Source of the DNA: an uncultured Acidobacteriia bacterium
GTDB taxonomy: Bacteria > Acidobacteriota > Terriglobia > Bryobacterales > Bryobacteraceae
Reading direction: 5' to 3'
Length of the DNA stretch: 64,000 bases
Assembly: GCA_903909435.1 (NCBI GenBank)
Contig: CAIVVT010000091.1
Coordinates: forward strand, 1 to 64,000
In this document: one piece after another, positions 54,716-63,211 of the stretch
How positions within the stretch are numbered: the stretch's first letter is position 1
Layout: the number at the start of each line of letters is the position of its first letter
Position numbers and translations under genes: made by a program
The notes under the pieces: generated by a model
What the model was told of the DNA's origin: nothing
What the model saw: the letters and a program-made list of their open reading frames with translations, nothing else
Databases searched by the model: none

Positions 54716-56332
54716 CTATTCTTCCACTGATTGAATCCGGCGTAACCCCCAAGGATTGACGATTTCCATCGGCCACGATTTCATCAGGCGGCTCCAGAGC
54801 GACAAAGCGAAGTCTTTTTCCTCGCGTTTGCCGCAGAACCATAGCCAGACGGGGGCCAGGGCGGCGAGATACGCGATGCCGGCCAGCGCGTCGCAGAAGC
54901 CGGCGAACCAGCGGCCCTGCGGAGCGATCCAGTAGAGCGGGGCGGAGATGGCGGCCGCAACCGCATAAGGCACCAAGCCGGGAAGCAGGACCTCGTTCCA
55001 GTAGGACCGCAGGTTTACTCCCATGGTCCGGTTGGCGAAGATCAGGTACCAGGAGGCGGACAGTAGTGTGGCGGCGGCCACGGCCGAGGCGATCCCCAGC
55101 ACGTTCCAGTGGCCGACGATGACGCGGGCCAGCGGCACGGTGATCGCCAGGGCTGCGAAATTGGCCAGGGTGTAGTGGAAATCGCTGTACGGCCTGCCGA
55201 TGCCCTTCAGTACCGAAGTACCAGGTCCGGTGAGCAGGTGGACCTGGCTGGCCACGGCGAAGATGATCATCAGCAGGGGAGCTTCCGCAGGCACTTCCTT
55301 AACCCAGAAGACCAGCAGCGGCAGGGCGGCGCAGACGATGAAGGCGAACAGGGTCCCGGAGACTACGTTCATGTAGCGCGCGCCGCACAGGTAAAGCGTG
55401 GCGATGCGATCGCGGCGCTCCTTACCCTCGGGCAAGCGTCCTGAGAGATCGGAGATCGACGGCAGCAGAGACGAAGCGAACGAGCTCGGGATGGCCGTGG
55501 CCGTTCCGGGCAGCTTCTTGGCGATGTCCATCAGGCCAGCCGCACCCAGTCCAGCCAGCGGTGCGGCCAAGGCCCGTTCCACGGAATTCAGGAAGATCGA
55601 AAGCAGACTATTGAATTGCACGATGCCCCCGAAGCCGAAGAGCAGCTTGAGCGACGCGCGGTCCACAAAGCTCGGGCGGATGCTGAGCCAGCGGATCTCC
55701 CGGCGTGCCAGCAGCGCGCTGCCGCCGATGTCCACGACGGTCCGCACCAGGAAGGCTACGCCCATGCCGCGCACGCCCCAACCCGCAGTCACCAGGTAGA
55801 CGATGACAAGTGTCTCGACGACGAAAGACGTGATCCAGATCTTCTGGACGGCGGCGATTTTCTGCAGTCCGCACAGGGCATCGCGAAACACGGAGACCGC
55901 CAGGCAAAGCAGGAAGGATCCGACGATGGTGATGGCCAGGAAGCGGGCATCATTCGCCATCCGCGGGGGGACTCGCAGCCAGCCTGAAACGGCCGGCCAG
56001 ACGCCCATCAATCCGGCGAATACGATGGTGCAAAGCGGAGCGGTGATGAACAGTCCCGCAGACAACAGCCGGTTGACGCGCTGGTGCTCGCCGGAAGCTG
56101 AGAACTCGGCGACGTACTTGATGTAGGCGTTGGAGAATCCGATGGTCGAGACGCCGGCGTAAGCCACCAGGATGAACATGGTGCTGTAGAGGCCGTAGGC
56201 TTCCATCCCGATGTGGGCCAGTACAAAGGGCGGGATAAAGAAGCGCGTGGCCAGGTAAAGGACACGGGCGCTGGCTTCGGCGCCAACGTTCCGGAAGAGT
56301 CGGGCACGGAGTGCGTTGTCTGAGGTGTTCAT
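54716..56332 (-). CDS. Polysaccharide flippase (Wzx/MATE-like)
   Basis: 538 aa with 12-14 predicted membrane helices. The start MNTSDNALRARLFRNV at 56332 avoids a longer frame running into the promoter. It has typical flippase features: a conserved N-terminal helix pair (ARVLYLATRFFIPPFVLAHIG), amphipathic loops and a polar C-terminal tail. It would move the lipid-linked repeat unit across the inner membrane. It is separated from the preceding glycosidase gene by 123 bp containing a sigma-54-like element and leads into the regulator genes. Confidence 0.87.
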   Translation of the reverse strand: MNTSDNALRARLFRNVGAEASARVLYLATRFFIPPFVLAHIGMEAYGLYSTMFILVAYAGVSTIGFSNAYIKYVAEFSASGEHQRVNRLLSAGLFITAPLCTIVFAGLMGVWPAVSGWLRVPPRMANDARFLAITIVGSFLLCLAVSVFRDALCGLQKIAAVQKIWITSFVVETLVIVYLVTAGWGVRGMGVAFLVRTVVDIGGSALLARREIRWLSIRPSFVDRASLKLLFGFGGIVQFNSLLSIFLNSVERALAAPLAGLGAAGLMDIAKKLPGTATAIPSSFASSLLPSISDLSGRLPEGKERRDRIATLYLCGARYMNVVSGTLFAFIVCAALPLLVFWVKEVPAEAPLLMIIFAVASQVHLLTGPGTSVLKGIGRPYSDFHYTLANFAALAITVPLARVIVGHWNVLGIASAVAAATLLSASWYLIFANRTMGVNLRSYWNEVLLPGLVPYAVAAAISAPLYWIAPQGRWFAGFCDALAGIAYLAALAPVWLWFCGKREEKDFALSLWSRLMKSWPMEIVNPWGLRRIQSVEE

Positions 56333-56350
56333 ATTGATCGCCACTGATAA

Positions 56351-56366
56351 TGCACTTTCAGAACCT
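56351..56366 (-). promoter_or_regulatory. Candidate sigma-54 promoter of the flippase-regulator operon
   Basis: Read on the minus strand, AGGTTC-N5-GTGCA gives GG-N10-GC with the -12 half GTGCA identical to the two plus-arm promoters. The -24 half is weak (three of six). The predicted leader is about 8 nt. If real, the activator gene would be under its own control. Confidence 0.45.
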
Positions 56367-56407
56367 TTGTAAACGTCTGCAAACAAAGCACTCCGTGCGG
56401 GCCTATA

Positions 56408-56418
56408 CGCACACCTGT
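56408..56418 (+). promoter_or_regulatory. Candidate activator site CGCACACCTGT upstream of the flippase operon
   Basis: It shares the ACACCTGT core with 38592-38599 and lies 42-52 bp upstream of the -24 element at 56366, on the opposite strand to the promoter. It is intergenic. Confidence 0.3.
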
Positions 56419-56455
56419 TCCGTATCGTGACGGAGCATGCGCTTCAAACGAAACA

Positions 56456-58621
56456 TCAGGGTAAGGCCACGACGAGCCCGTATGCCGGAACGCGGATGAC
56501 GAGCGCGCCCAGTCGCGGCACGGCCATGGACTGGTCCACGGTCAGAGCCGGCGCATCCTCATTGTTTGAGAGCGGGGATGGCGACATGATCGTCTTGACG
56601 ACCGACGGGAGTTTGCTGCCTGGAGGGAGCGTAACCGTGATCTGCGATTCCTGGGGCAGCGCCGAGGCGACCACGACCGACCAGCGCGCCCCGTCACGGA
56701 AAGCCGCCGCCATAATCCCCTGGGATGCGGCGGAACTCGCCATCACGCGGTGATACTCGCCTACCAGGGCTTCGTTGGCGAGGGAAACCGCCAGTCCGGT
56801 CGGGCGGAATCGGCGGGCCGTCGCCAGGTCCCGGGTCAGGCCGAAAAGCCGCACCGGTTGTCCATCCGTCCAGCGGAAGGTGTCAAAACCTGCCAGCGAG
56901 AACATGCACTGGCGCGAGAAGCCTGCGTCGAGCGAGTGCAGGACTCTGTAAATCAAGGCAGTCCCGGAGGCTGCGCTGGTCACCACCGTGTTCACGTCCG
57001 CAGGTGTCGCGTCGCCGCCTAGCGAGTGGGCGTTCATCTCGTAAGTTGCGGGTTCGCCGCCGTAGGTCGCCGCCTGTTTGGCGATCTGGGCGAACGCCGG
57101 GCGGTCGTCCGGGAACAGCTGCGGAAGCAGGGCGAGCGGGGTCTTCCCAGCGGGTAGCGTGAACGCGTAGTACGGTGCAACCGCCTGGACCGTGCCGGCG
57201 GGCAGGCCCGGCGCGGCTTGCGCCAGGAATGAGTTATTGCCGTACCAGCCGCCGACGGCAAAAGACAGCGGCGCGCCGCCCGAGGCCGAGCGCATCAGTT
57301 CGAAGGCGCGACGGGAAACCGCGGCCAGCGCCGTAGGATCGAGAATCCCCGCCGCGCGGAAGAGTTGGTTCCAGTTCTCGTTGCCAAACTCGACAACGAT
57401 CTCCGGGAAGCCGTAGCGGCGGGCGGCATCGCCCAGCAGGCGGCCCGCCCGGGTCCACTCGTCATCGCTCCAGGTTGTGGGTGCGAGAACCCAGGGCGAA
57501 GCGCCAACCTTATTGCACAGCGCCAGGAATTCGGGCAGAGAATAGGCGTAGTACAGCTCCGTGTTCACGCCGGGACGGTAGCGTGCGCACAGCCTCGCAT
57601 CGGGAGTGGCGATCCTGTTGTCGAAGGTATCGCCGAGTTGCCCCTGCCAGTCGCGCAGATAGCCGGGTCGCAGGGCTTGCAGCGTATCCACCACCTCGGG
57701 GCGGAAGCCCGTATCGTCGGCGCTGGCCGGGCTCAGACTCACGTCGTCGACCCAAACCTGATTCCCCGCACCAGCCGTGTCCAAGTGAAACTCCAGCAGT
57801 CCCGCGGGTCCGTTGTCAGCCGGGGAGAAGTCCCATTCGTAGAACGTCCAGGTGGAAGTGGGCTGGACGCTGGCTTGGAAGAGCATCGGGCTGCCCTGGC
57901 GCAGGACGGAAACGCGCAGCGAGGGGGTGGGCCCGGTGGCGCGCGCCCAGACGCCGATCCTCCATTTGCCCGTCAACGGGAGGAGCTTTCCCGCGCGTCC
58001 GGGGAGTGCGTCCAGATAGGAGATCACCCCAGCCGGATTGTCCGTGGCCGGCGCGAGCCGCAACGACTGTCGCCCGCCGCCTCCCGGTCTGCGCGAGGCG
58101 GGGTCGGATTGCACCTGACCGGATACGGCATTCTGATACCACCACTCTGCCGGCAACCCATCGGTGCCCGTGCGGTGGATGGCGATGATATCGCCCGGCA
58201 CGATACGGGCGGCGTCGATGTCCAATTCGAGCCGCTGGTAGCTGCCCGGTGCGTCCGAGGTGACAATCCGGCCTTCGACGCCGGCCAATGCGCCGGAACG
58301 CACGGAGTAGCGGCCGCCATTCCAAAATCCAGCGGCCCGCCCAAGGTACTGGGCGTCGTCTGTAATGAACCGGCCCTGCACCGAGGCGACGCGGATCAAT
58401 GCGCCGTCCAGATTGCCCTCGAAACCCGGATTGGGCAGGACGTTGGCCAGCAACTGCTCCGCGCCCCAGGAAGTCGGCGATCCCAGGTTCACCCCGATGC
58501 CGCGCACCTGTTGGCGTGCGGGCGCCGGCGACACCGCAAAAGACGGTCCGCTGACGGCGGATGAACTTAAACCAAGTAGGAGCAGTCCGAGCAATGCCGC
58601 CGGAACGAGCAAAATCTTCAT
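56456..58621 (-). CDS. Exported glycoside hydrolase-like protein of the EPS operon (clan GH-A type)
   Basis: 721 aa with a signal peptide (MKILLVPAALLGLLLLGLSS). An N-terminal beta-sandwich resembling CBM4/9-like modules spans about 60-290 (LPNPGFEGNLDG, ending VWVDDVSLSPA). A TIM-barrel hydrolase region shows a likely acid/base Glu in VVEFGNENWNQLF near residue 405 and a likely nucleophile Glu in TYEMNAHSLGG. The C-terminal beta domain is as in arabinofuranosidase-like enzymes. The family is not certain. Genes of this type in EPS operons trim or release the polymer. It overlaps the polymerase stop by ATGA. Confidence 0.7.
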   Translation of the reverse strand: MKILLVPAALLGLLLLGLSSSAVSGPSFAVSPAPARQQVRGIGVNLGSPTSWGAEQLLANVLPNPGFEGNLDGALIRVASVQGRFITDDAQYLGRAAGFWNGGRYSVRSGALAGVEGRIVTSDAPGSYQRLELDIDAARIVPGDIIAIHRTGTDGLPAEWWYQNAVSGQVQSDPASRRPGGGGRQSLRLAPATDNPAGVISYLDALPGRAGKLLPLTGKWRIGVWARATGPTPSLRVSVLRQGSPMLFQASVQPTSTWTFYEWDFSPADNGPAGLLEFHLDTAGAGNQVWVDDVSLSPASADDTGFRPEVVDTLQALRPGYLRDWQGQLGDTFDNRIATPDARLCARYRPGVNTELYYAYSLPEFLALCNKVGASPWVLAPTTWSDDEWTRAGRLLGDAARRYGFPEIVVEFGNENWNQLFRAAGILDPTALAAVSRRAFELMRSASGGAPLSFAVGGWYGNNSFLAQAAPGLPAGTVQAVAPYYAFTLPAGKTPLALLPQLFPDDRPAFAQIAKQAATYGGEPATYEMNAHSLGGDATPADVNTVVTSAASGTALIYRVLHSLDAGFSRQCMFSLAGFDTFRWTDGQPVRLFGLTRDLATARRFRPTGLAVSLANEALVGEYHRVMASSAASQGIMAAAFRDGARWSVVVASALPQESQITVTLPPGSKLPSVVKTIMSPSPLSNNEDAPALTVDQSMAVPRLGALVIRVPAYGLVVALP

Positions 58622-60009
58622 GTAAGAACTACCTCGAAGCGCTGCGGCTTCAGTTCGGCCGTTTTTGCCGCGGGTTCCGCGGCAATGAGCGTGCCGTCAC
58701 CGCCATCGTTGAGATAGCGCTCGGCAAAACCAATCAAAAGGAATACGATCGGCATCGCCGTCTCTCCCAGAAACACCGTAAACCAGGCGAAGAGAAGCCC
58801 GGCGAAGATCCCGGCAAGCGTGAAACTCAACGACGGCAGCTTACCCAGCGCCCGCCGTTTGCGCAGGCCATCCCGCAGCGACCGGACCATCATCAGGACC
58901 AGAATCAGGATGAACAGGCCGGACGCCAACACTCCGTGCATCAGTGCCAGCAGCAGGTAGTAGTTGTCGATGGACGGCATCCCAGCGTCTTTAGGCCAGC
59001 CGTTGCGTCCCCATCCGAGCAAGGCGTGCTGCAGCGCGACGTCCACGTAGTGGTCGAGCAATTCCTTGCGATAGGCGGCAGTCTCCTGGGACGCATCCGC
59101 CGCGTTGGCCCGTCCGACCGAGGCGTAGGAGATCCCCTGAATCACCAGCGGAACGCCGATCACCACCACCAGTACCGCGGCAATCAGCAGGCGTTTGGCA
59201 GGCTGTTTGCCCATTCCGATCCATACGAAGCCGAATGCGATCACCGCACCGATCTGCGGTCCGCGTGCCAGAGTGAGCAGCAGTCCGAGTCCCACGAAGA
59301 AACTCATGATGCGGGCCTTGCTGAACTGTTTGCTCCTCAGCCGTTGGAAGTAGGGTTCCCACGAATCGCTTCTGTGCAGCCAGACCTGGAAATGGGCCCC
59401 GATCATGAAGATCGCGCCGGCCAGCAGGGCGTGGCTGTAAGGACCGGCGCAGCGTGCCAAGCCAAACCGCTCCGTGGTGATCCAGCCTTGTCCGGGGAAG
59501 AACGGATCGAAGATCACGCGGTAGGGGTTGTACCAGAACCGGAATTCGTAGAAGAAGAAAAAGACGACGATGGCCAGGTAGCCAGTGAAGCGGCGCAAGA
59601 ACTTCACGCGCATCTCGGGCGAGTCGAGGATTCCTTTACCGAGCATGTAGGGGAAGAATCCCGCCGAGAACATGTCGAACATGAGGTTCTGCGCCTCGTT
59701 GTACCCGGAGTTCTGATACTCCGAAAAGCAGATCAGCAGGATCAGTCCGCCCACTAGTCCGTCCATCGGCGAAAACGGCCACTTCTTGGGGCCTCGCAGT
59801 TTGAGCCCGCGCAGCACGAAGGCGCCGGCTACTGGCAGCACCGCCGCTTCATAGAGCGTAGGATCCGGCAGACCGGGGATGCTCCAACGGCACCAGGCGG
59901 GCAGCAGCAGCAACGCGAAAACGTAGATATCGAAAAAGGCATCGCGGTGATTGCGCCGGATGAGCCAGATCAGCCCGGCGATCATCGGAAGGATTGCGAT
60001 GGCCTGCAT
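58618..60009 (-). CDS. O-antigen polymerase/ligase-like membrane protein (Wzy type)
   Basis: 463 aa with about 10-12 membrane helices. There is a large periplasmic loop after LLTLARGPQIGAVIAFG, whose conserved Arg-containing segment is typical of the Wzy_C domain, and HALLGWGRNGWP near residue 335 is the usual second marker. It should polymerise or transfer the repeat units in the periplasm. It lies 12 bp downstream of the Wzc-like gene and is coupled to the glycosidase by ATGA. Confidence 0.83.
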   Translation of the reverse strand: MQAIAILPMIAGLIWLIRRNHRDAFFDIYVFALLLLPAWCRWSIPGLPDPTLYEAAVLPVAGAFVLRGLKLRGPKKWPFSPMDGLVGGLILLICFSEYQNSGYNEAQNLMFDMFSAGFFPYMLGKGILDSPEMRVKFLRRFTGYLAIVVFFFFYEFRFWYNPYRVIFDPFFPGQGWITTERFGLARCAGPYSHALLAGAIFMIGAHFQVWLHRSDSWEPYFQRLRSKQFSKARIMSFFVGLGLLLTLARGPQIGAVIAFGFVWIGMGKQPAKRLLIAAVLVVVIGVPLVIQGISYASVGRANAADASQETAAYRKELLDHYVDVALQHALLGWGRNGWPKDAGMPSIDNYYLLLALMHGVLASGLFILILVLMMVRSLRDGLRKRRALGKLPSLSFTLAGIFAGLLFAWFTVFLGETAMPIVFLLIGFAERYLNDGGDGTLIAAEPAAKTAELKPQRFEVVLT

Positions 60010-60021
60010 GGGGGGTTGTTC

Positions 60022-62052
60022 CTACGCCGCCGCCCGGTTCAGGACCGCGCCAAAGGTGCGCGGCTGCAGCCTGTCGATAATAGCCATGGCGTCCTTGACC
60101 TCGCCGCGCTTATCCTCACCCGCACTGACCACCAGCAGCGTTGCGCCGATCTGCCGTACCATCTCTTCCGCGGCCAGGGACAGCGACAGAGGCGGTGCAT
60201 CGACCAGAATGAGATCGTGTGTAGACTGCGCCAGCGCTTCAGTCAACGAGCGTCCGGCCAGCATCGCCTTCTCCGTCGCTCCAACTCCCACGCCGATGCG
60301 GTCGGGCATTGAGCTGTTTCCAGGCTCGACGCAATCCTCAAATCGGGCGTCGCCGCTCACCAGGTCGCACAACCCAGGGCGCTTCTTCATGCCGAGATAG
60401 CGTTCGTCGGGTGTGATGACGTTCGCCTCGGCCACCAGCGTCCTGACGCCCAGCGAATCGAGCGCGCGGGCCAGCGCCAGGGCCATGCTGCTCGATCCCG
60501 CACCGTGGCGCAATCCCGTGATCACGATACAGCGCCCCTTGAATTCGTCGAGATGACGCCGCAGCGTCACGGCCAGGCGAATGACCTGCGGAGAATCCTC
60601 ATCTTCCAGCAATCCCTTGCATTGCGGAGTCCAGTGGGTGACGGGGAGCTTCAGGATGGCCGTCATTTCCTTCGTGGAGCGAACCCGCGGGTCCAGCATG
60701 TCCAGCCCGATGGCGACGGCCAGGCCGAGGACAAAGGCGGCGCCCAGCACCATCAGGAACAGCTTCTTGCGGCCACCGCCGAAGGGCATATCGGGGGGCA
60801 AGGCCGTTGAGAATACCCGGACGAAGCCAGGGGCTTTGTTCTCGAGTTGAAGGAACGCGATACGGTCTTCGGTTGCATTCAGGCGCTTGCGCTGCCGGTC
60901 GATCTCGTCGCCCAGTTCGATGCTGCGCGAATAGGCCCTGGAGTAGGTAGCGGCGTTCTTCTGCAACTTCTGTTGCTCCGCTTCCAGTTTGCTCTCGAGC
61001 AGCGTGCTCTGGGCCAGTTTCCCGCGCTGGACGGCCTGAATCGCCTCGAGGCTCTTCTCTTGCGCCTGTCCGGTGGCGGCCTCAATTTCACGGTCGATGG
61101 CCGCGATGTCCCGCTCCAGGGCAATCCGGCCCGGGTGCTGAGCGGAGAGTCCGCCCATGCGCAAGACCAGGTCGGCCTTCTTCTGGCTGAGCGCGGAACG
61201 GAGTCCACTGAGGCCGGATTCCTTCAGGGCCTGGTCCAGTGCGGCGGCGCGCAAGCCGGCGTCCGTGGCGCCCGTGGTGTCGCCCTTTCCAATCACTGCC
61301 TCGGCCATGATGCGCTGCCGCCGGGCTTCCATCAACGCGGTGTTGCTGTCGCCAGCCTGAGACTCGAAGCTGTTTTTGGCGCCGCCCGCGAACATCGTGG
61401 TACCGAGAAGTTGGGCGATCTGGGTGCGCTGCTCGATCAGTTCGTCGGTGGCCTGCTTCACCCGCTCCCGTTCGGCTTCCAGGTTTTTCAGGCGATTCTC
61501 GCGGTCGTAAATCATCTCCTTGCGCATGGTTGCCACGAAGTGCTCCATCGTGGAGTTGATCATCTCGGCCAAGCCGTTCCGCTCTTCGGACTCCAGGCCG
61601 ATGGTCACCTGGTATGTGTCGGGTACCGGGGAAATCTGCAAGGACTCGCCCAAGCGCTGTGCCGCGCGGCGCAGCGTCTCTTTGGGCTTGCGCCAAGCCG
61701 CAGCCGCAGGCGTCGGTTCCGATACAACGTCGAGCATGATGTCGTGACGGTTTATAGTGCGCACCTGCTGTTGCACGAACTCACGGTATTGAGAATTGGA
61801 CTGGAAGTCGTTTTCCGAATCGAGATCGAGATTGCGTACGAAGCGCGGCGAGACATATAGGACACCCTCGGTCCGGTATTTCGGCTTGCCCTTGTTCCAG
61901 GCCCACGCGATGCCGCCGCCGGCCACCAGCACGAACACCAGCAGGCTCCAGATCCACCATCGGCGGAGCGCACCGATTGGATCGGGCGCCCGCCCGGAAC
62001 CTGAGGATTCCGTTTCCGCGTCGTTGGTTCGAGTTCTGATGTCGGTAACCAT
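60022..62052 (-). CDS. Wzc-like chain-length/export protein with a degenerate kinase domain
   Basis: 676 aa. The N-terminal cytoplasmic tail is followed by a first membrane helix (about 35-55), a Wzz domain (YVSPRFVRNLDLDSEN...), long coiled coils (about 180-400) with GNVR-type features, and a second helix near residue 440 (KLFLMVLGAAFVLGLAVAIG). The C-terminal P-loop domain reads ITGLRHGAGSSSMALALA, lacking the Walker A lysine, and the C-terminus has no tyrosine cluster. LILVDAPP is the Walker A'-like Asp motif. It probably sets polymer length and gates export, while autokinase activity is doubtful. Confidence 0.88.
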   Translation of the reverse strand: MVTDIRTRTNDAETESSGSGRAPDPIGALRRWWIWSLLVFVLVAGGGIAWAWNKGKPKYRTEGVLYVSPRFVRNLDLDSENDFQSNSQYREFVQQQVRTINRHDIMLDVVSEPTPAAAAWRKPKETLRRAAQRLGESLQISPVPDTYQVTIGLESEERNGLAEMINSTMEHFVATMRKEMIYDRENRLKNLEAERERVKQATDELIEQRTQIAQLLGTTMFAGGAKNSFESQAGDSNTALMEARRQRIMAEAVIGKGDTTGATDAGLRAAALDQALKESGLSGLRSALSQKKADLVLRMGGLSAQHPGRIALERDIAAIDREIEAATGQAQEKSLEAIQAVQRGKLAQSTLLESKLEAEQQKLQKNAATYSRAYSRSIELGDEIDRQRKRLNATEDRIAFLQLENKAPGFVRVFSTALPPDMPFGGGRKKLFLMVLGAAFVLGLAVAIGLDMLDPRVRSTKEMTAILKLPVTHWTPQCKGLLEDEDSPQVIRLAVTLRRHLDEFKGRCIVITGLRHGAGSSSMALALARALDSLGVRTLVAEANVITPDERYLGMKKRPGLCDLVSGDARFEDCVEPGNSSMPDRIGVGVGATEKAMLAGRSLTEALAQSTHDLILVDAPPLSLSLAAEEMVRQIGATLLVVSAGEDKRGEVKDAMAIIDRLQPRTFGAVLNRAAA

Positions 62053-62054
62053 AA

Positions 62055-63011
62055 TCAGTTCGCCATGGCCTTTCCGAAGAGACCGTAAGAAGTTGCCGGG
62101 CTGAGCTTCTGTAGCACGTAGCCGACCTTTGCCATGCCGCTGCGCGGCACAAAGACGATGTCCCCGTTTTGGAGGCCGACGTTTGGTTTGCGGCCGAGCA
62201 GCAGCAGGTCGTTCATCGCGTATTCCGTCTCGATCCCCTCGGATTGACGGACCAGATGGATCTTCGAGGCCTTGGCATCCTGAGTCGGCCCGCCCGCCTG
62301 GGCCAGCGCGTCCAGGAAGGTCATCTCCGGAGTCAGGCGCACGGTGCCGGGCCGCAGCACTTCACCCATCACGTAAACCACCTGGTCGTCCGCATCGGGT
62401 ATGTAGAGCGTATCGTTGCGCCGCAGACGGATGTTGTTGGCCATGTTGCTCCCGTTGATGACGCTGCGCAGGTCGATCCAGGCAATCTTGTCTTTGTCCC
62501 GGAACACCACGCAGCGGTTTAGGGCTGCTTTGTCCACGCCCTGTCCGCCTACCGGCAGGCCGCCAGCGCGGGCCACTGCCTCCAATACTGTGATTCCGCC
62601 TTCATACGGCAGCACGCCCGGCCGGGCGACACGCCCCAGGACCAGGATCTTGTTCGAGTCGTACTTCAGTACTTTAACGGTTACCGCCAGCGCCTCGTAG
62701 TAAGGAGACCAGCGCTCGCCAGCCAGTTTGCCCAGTTCCGAGCGGGTCAGGCCTGCCGCCTTCACGGCCCCGACCAGCGGCAGCGTGATCTGCCCGTCGG
62801 GCCCCACGATGTGGCGCGAGGTCAGATCCTCCCGGCCCCAAACATCGATCGAGATCTCGTCGCCTTCGCCCAGACGGTAATCGGTCTCCGGGTCGCCTTC
62901 GAAGGCGCGCAGGGCGTCGGTAGGCGTAATAGGTGCCGATGTGCGGCTGGGTTGGAAGTCCGCGGCGGCCAGCGGCAGAACCAACAGCAGTAAAAGTAGC
63001 AGTCGAGTCAC
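62055..63011 (-). CDS. Wza-like polysaccharide export protein (Poly_export/SLBB)
   Basis: 318 aa from GTG 63011. The Poly_export domain (about 50-130, YRLGEGDEISIDVWGREDLT) is followed by two SLBB domains (about 140-290). The signal sequence TRLLLLLLLVLPLAAA starts right at the GTG, and the sigma-54-like element ends 11 nt upstream; an ATG at 63212 would place the signal 68 residues inside the protein. There is no lipobox Cys at the cleavage site, unlike E. coli Wza. It forms the outer-membrane or periplasmic export conduit and is the first gene of the minus-arm EPS operon. Confidence 0.87.
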   Translation of the reverse strand: MTRLLLLLLLVLPLAAADFQPSRTSAPITPTDALRAFEGDPETDYRLGEGDEISIDVWGREDLTSRHIVGPDGQITLPLVGAVKAAGLTRSELGKLAGERWSPYYEALAVTVKVLKYDSNKILVLGRVARPGVLPYEGGITVLEAVARAGGLPVGGQGVDKAALNRCVVFRDKDKIAWIDLRSVINGSNMANNIRLRRNDTLYIPDADDQVVYVMGEVLRPGTVRLTPEMTFLDALAQAGGPTQDAKASKIHLVRQSEGIETEYAMNDLLLLGRKPNVGLQNGDIVFVPRSGMAKVGYVLQKLSPATSYGLFGKAMAN

Positions 63012-63022
63012 GCGCTTTAGAT

Positions 63023-63038
63023 TGCAAACGGCTCGCCA
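63023..63038 (-). promoter_or_regulatory. Sigma-54 (-24/-12) promoter of the EPS export operon
   Basis: On the minus strand TGGCGA-N5-TTGCA has GG-N10-GC and a perfect -12 half TTGCA. The predicted start lies next to the GTG at 63011, leaving essentially no leader. It is the best single match to consensus in the window (nine of eleven). Confidence 0.68.
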
Positions 63039-63101
63039 TTCTCTAAACCGTTGGCGCGACAAGGAATTCCAAACAGAACAGTTCGGAACCACCGTCACGT
63101 T

Positions 63102-63148
63102 GCGGAACACCTGCCGCACGCGGGACACACGAAGCGGAACACCCCTGC
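63102..63148. promoter_or_regulatory. Tandem GCGGAACACC repeats between divergent sigma-54 promoters
   Basis: GCGGAACACC occurs at 63102-63111 and again at 63134-63143, 32 bp apart (about three helical turns). A variant GCGGGACACA lies between them (63120-63129). The array lies 64-110 bp upstream of the export-operon promoter and 48-94 bp upstream of the metallophosphoesterase promoter, the usual range for NtrC-type enhancer sites. It shares the ACACC core with sites at 38588 and 56408. Confidence 0.45.
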
Positions 63149-63195
63149 GCCGCGCGAAGACTCCGCAACTGTCTGCAATTGAACGGCTTGTCGTT

Positions 63196-63211
63196 CGGCA
63201 CGGCAACTGCA
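63196..63211 (+). promoter_or_regulatory. Candidate sigma-54 promoter of the metallophosphoesterase gene
   Basis: CGGCAC-N5-CTGCA has GG (63197-63198) and GC (63209-63210) 10 nt apart, with nine of eleven consensus matches. The predicted start near 63222 is 3 nt before the ATG, the same geometry as the EPS promoters. Confidence 0.5.

Noticed and set aside
57365-59757. Two long plus-strand frames (399 and 398 codons) opposite the glycosidase and polymerase genes
   Set aside because: Antisense shadows; the polymerase strand shows proper membrane-helix periodicity and Wzy motifs.
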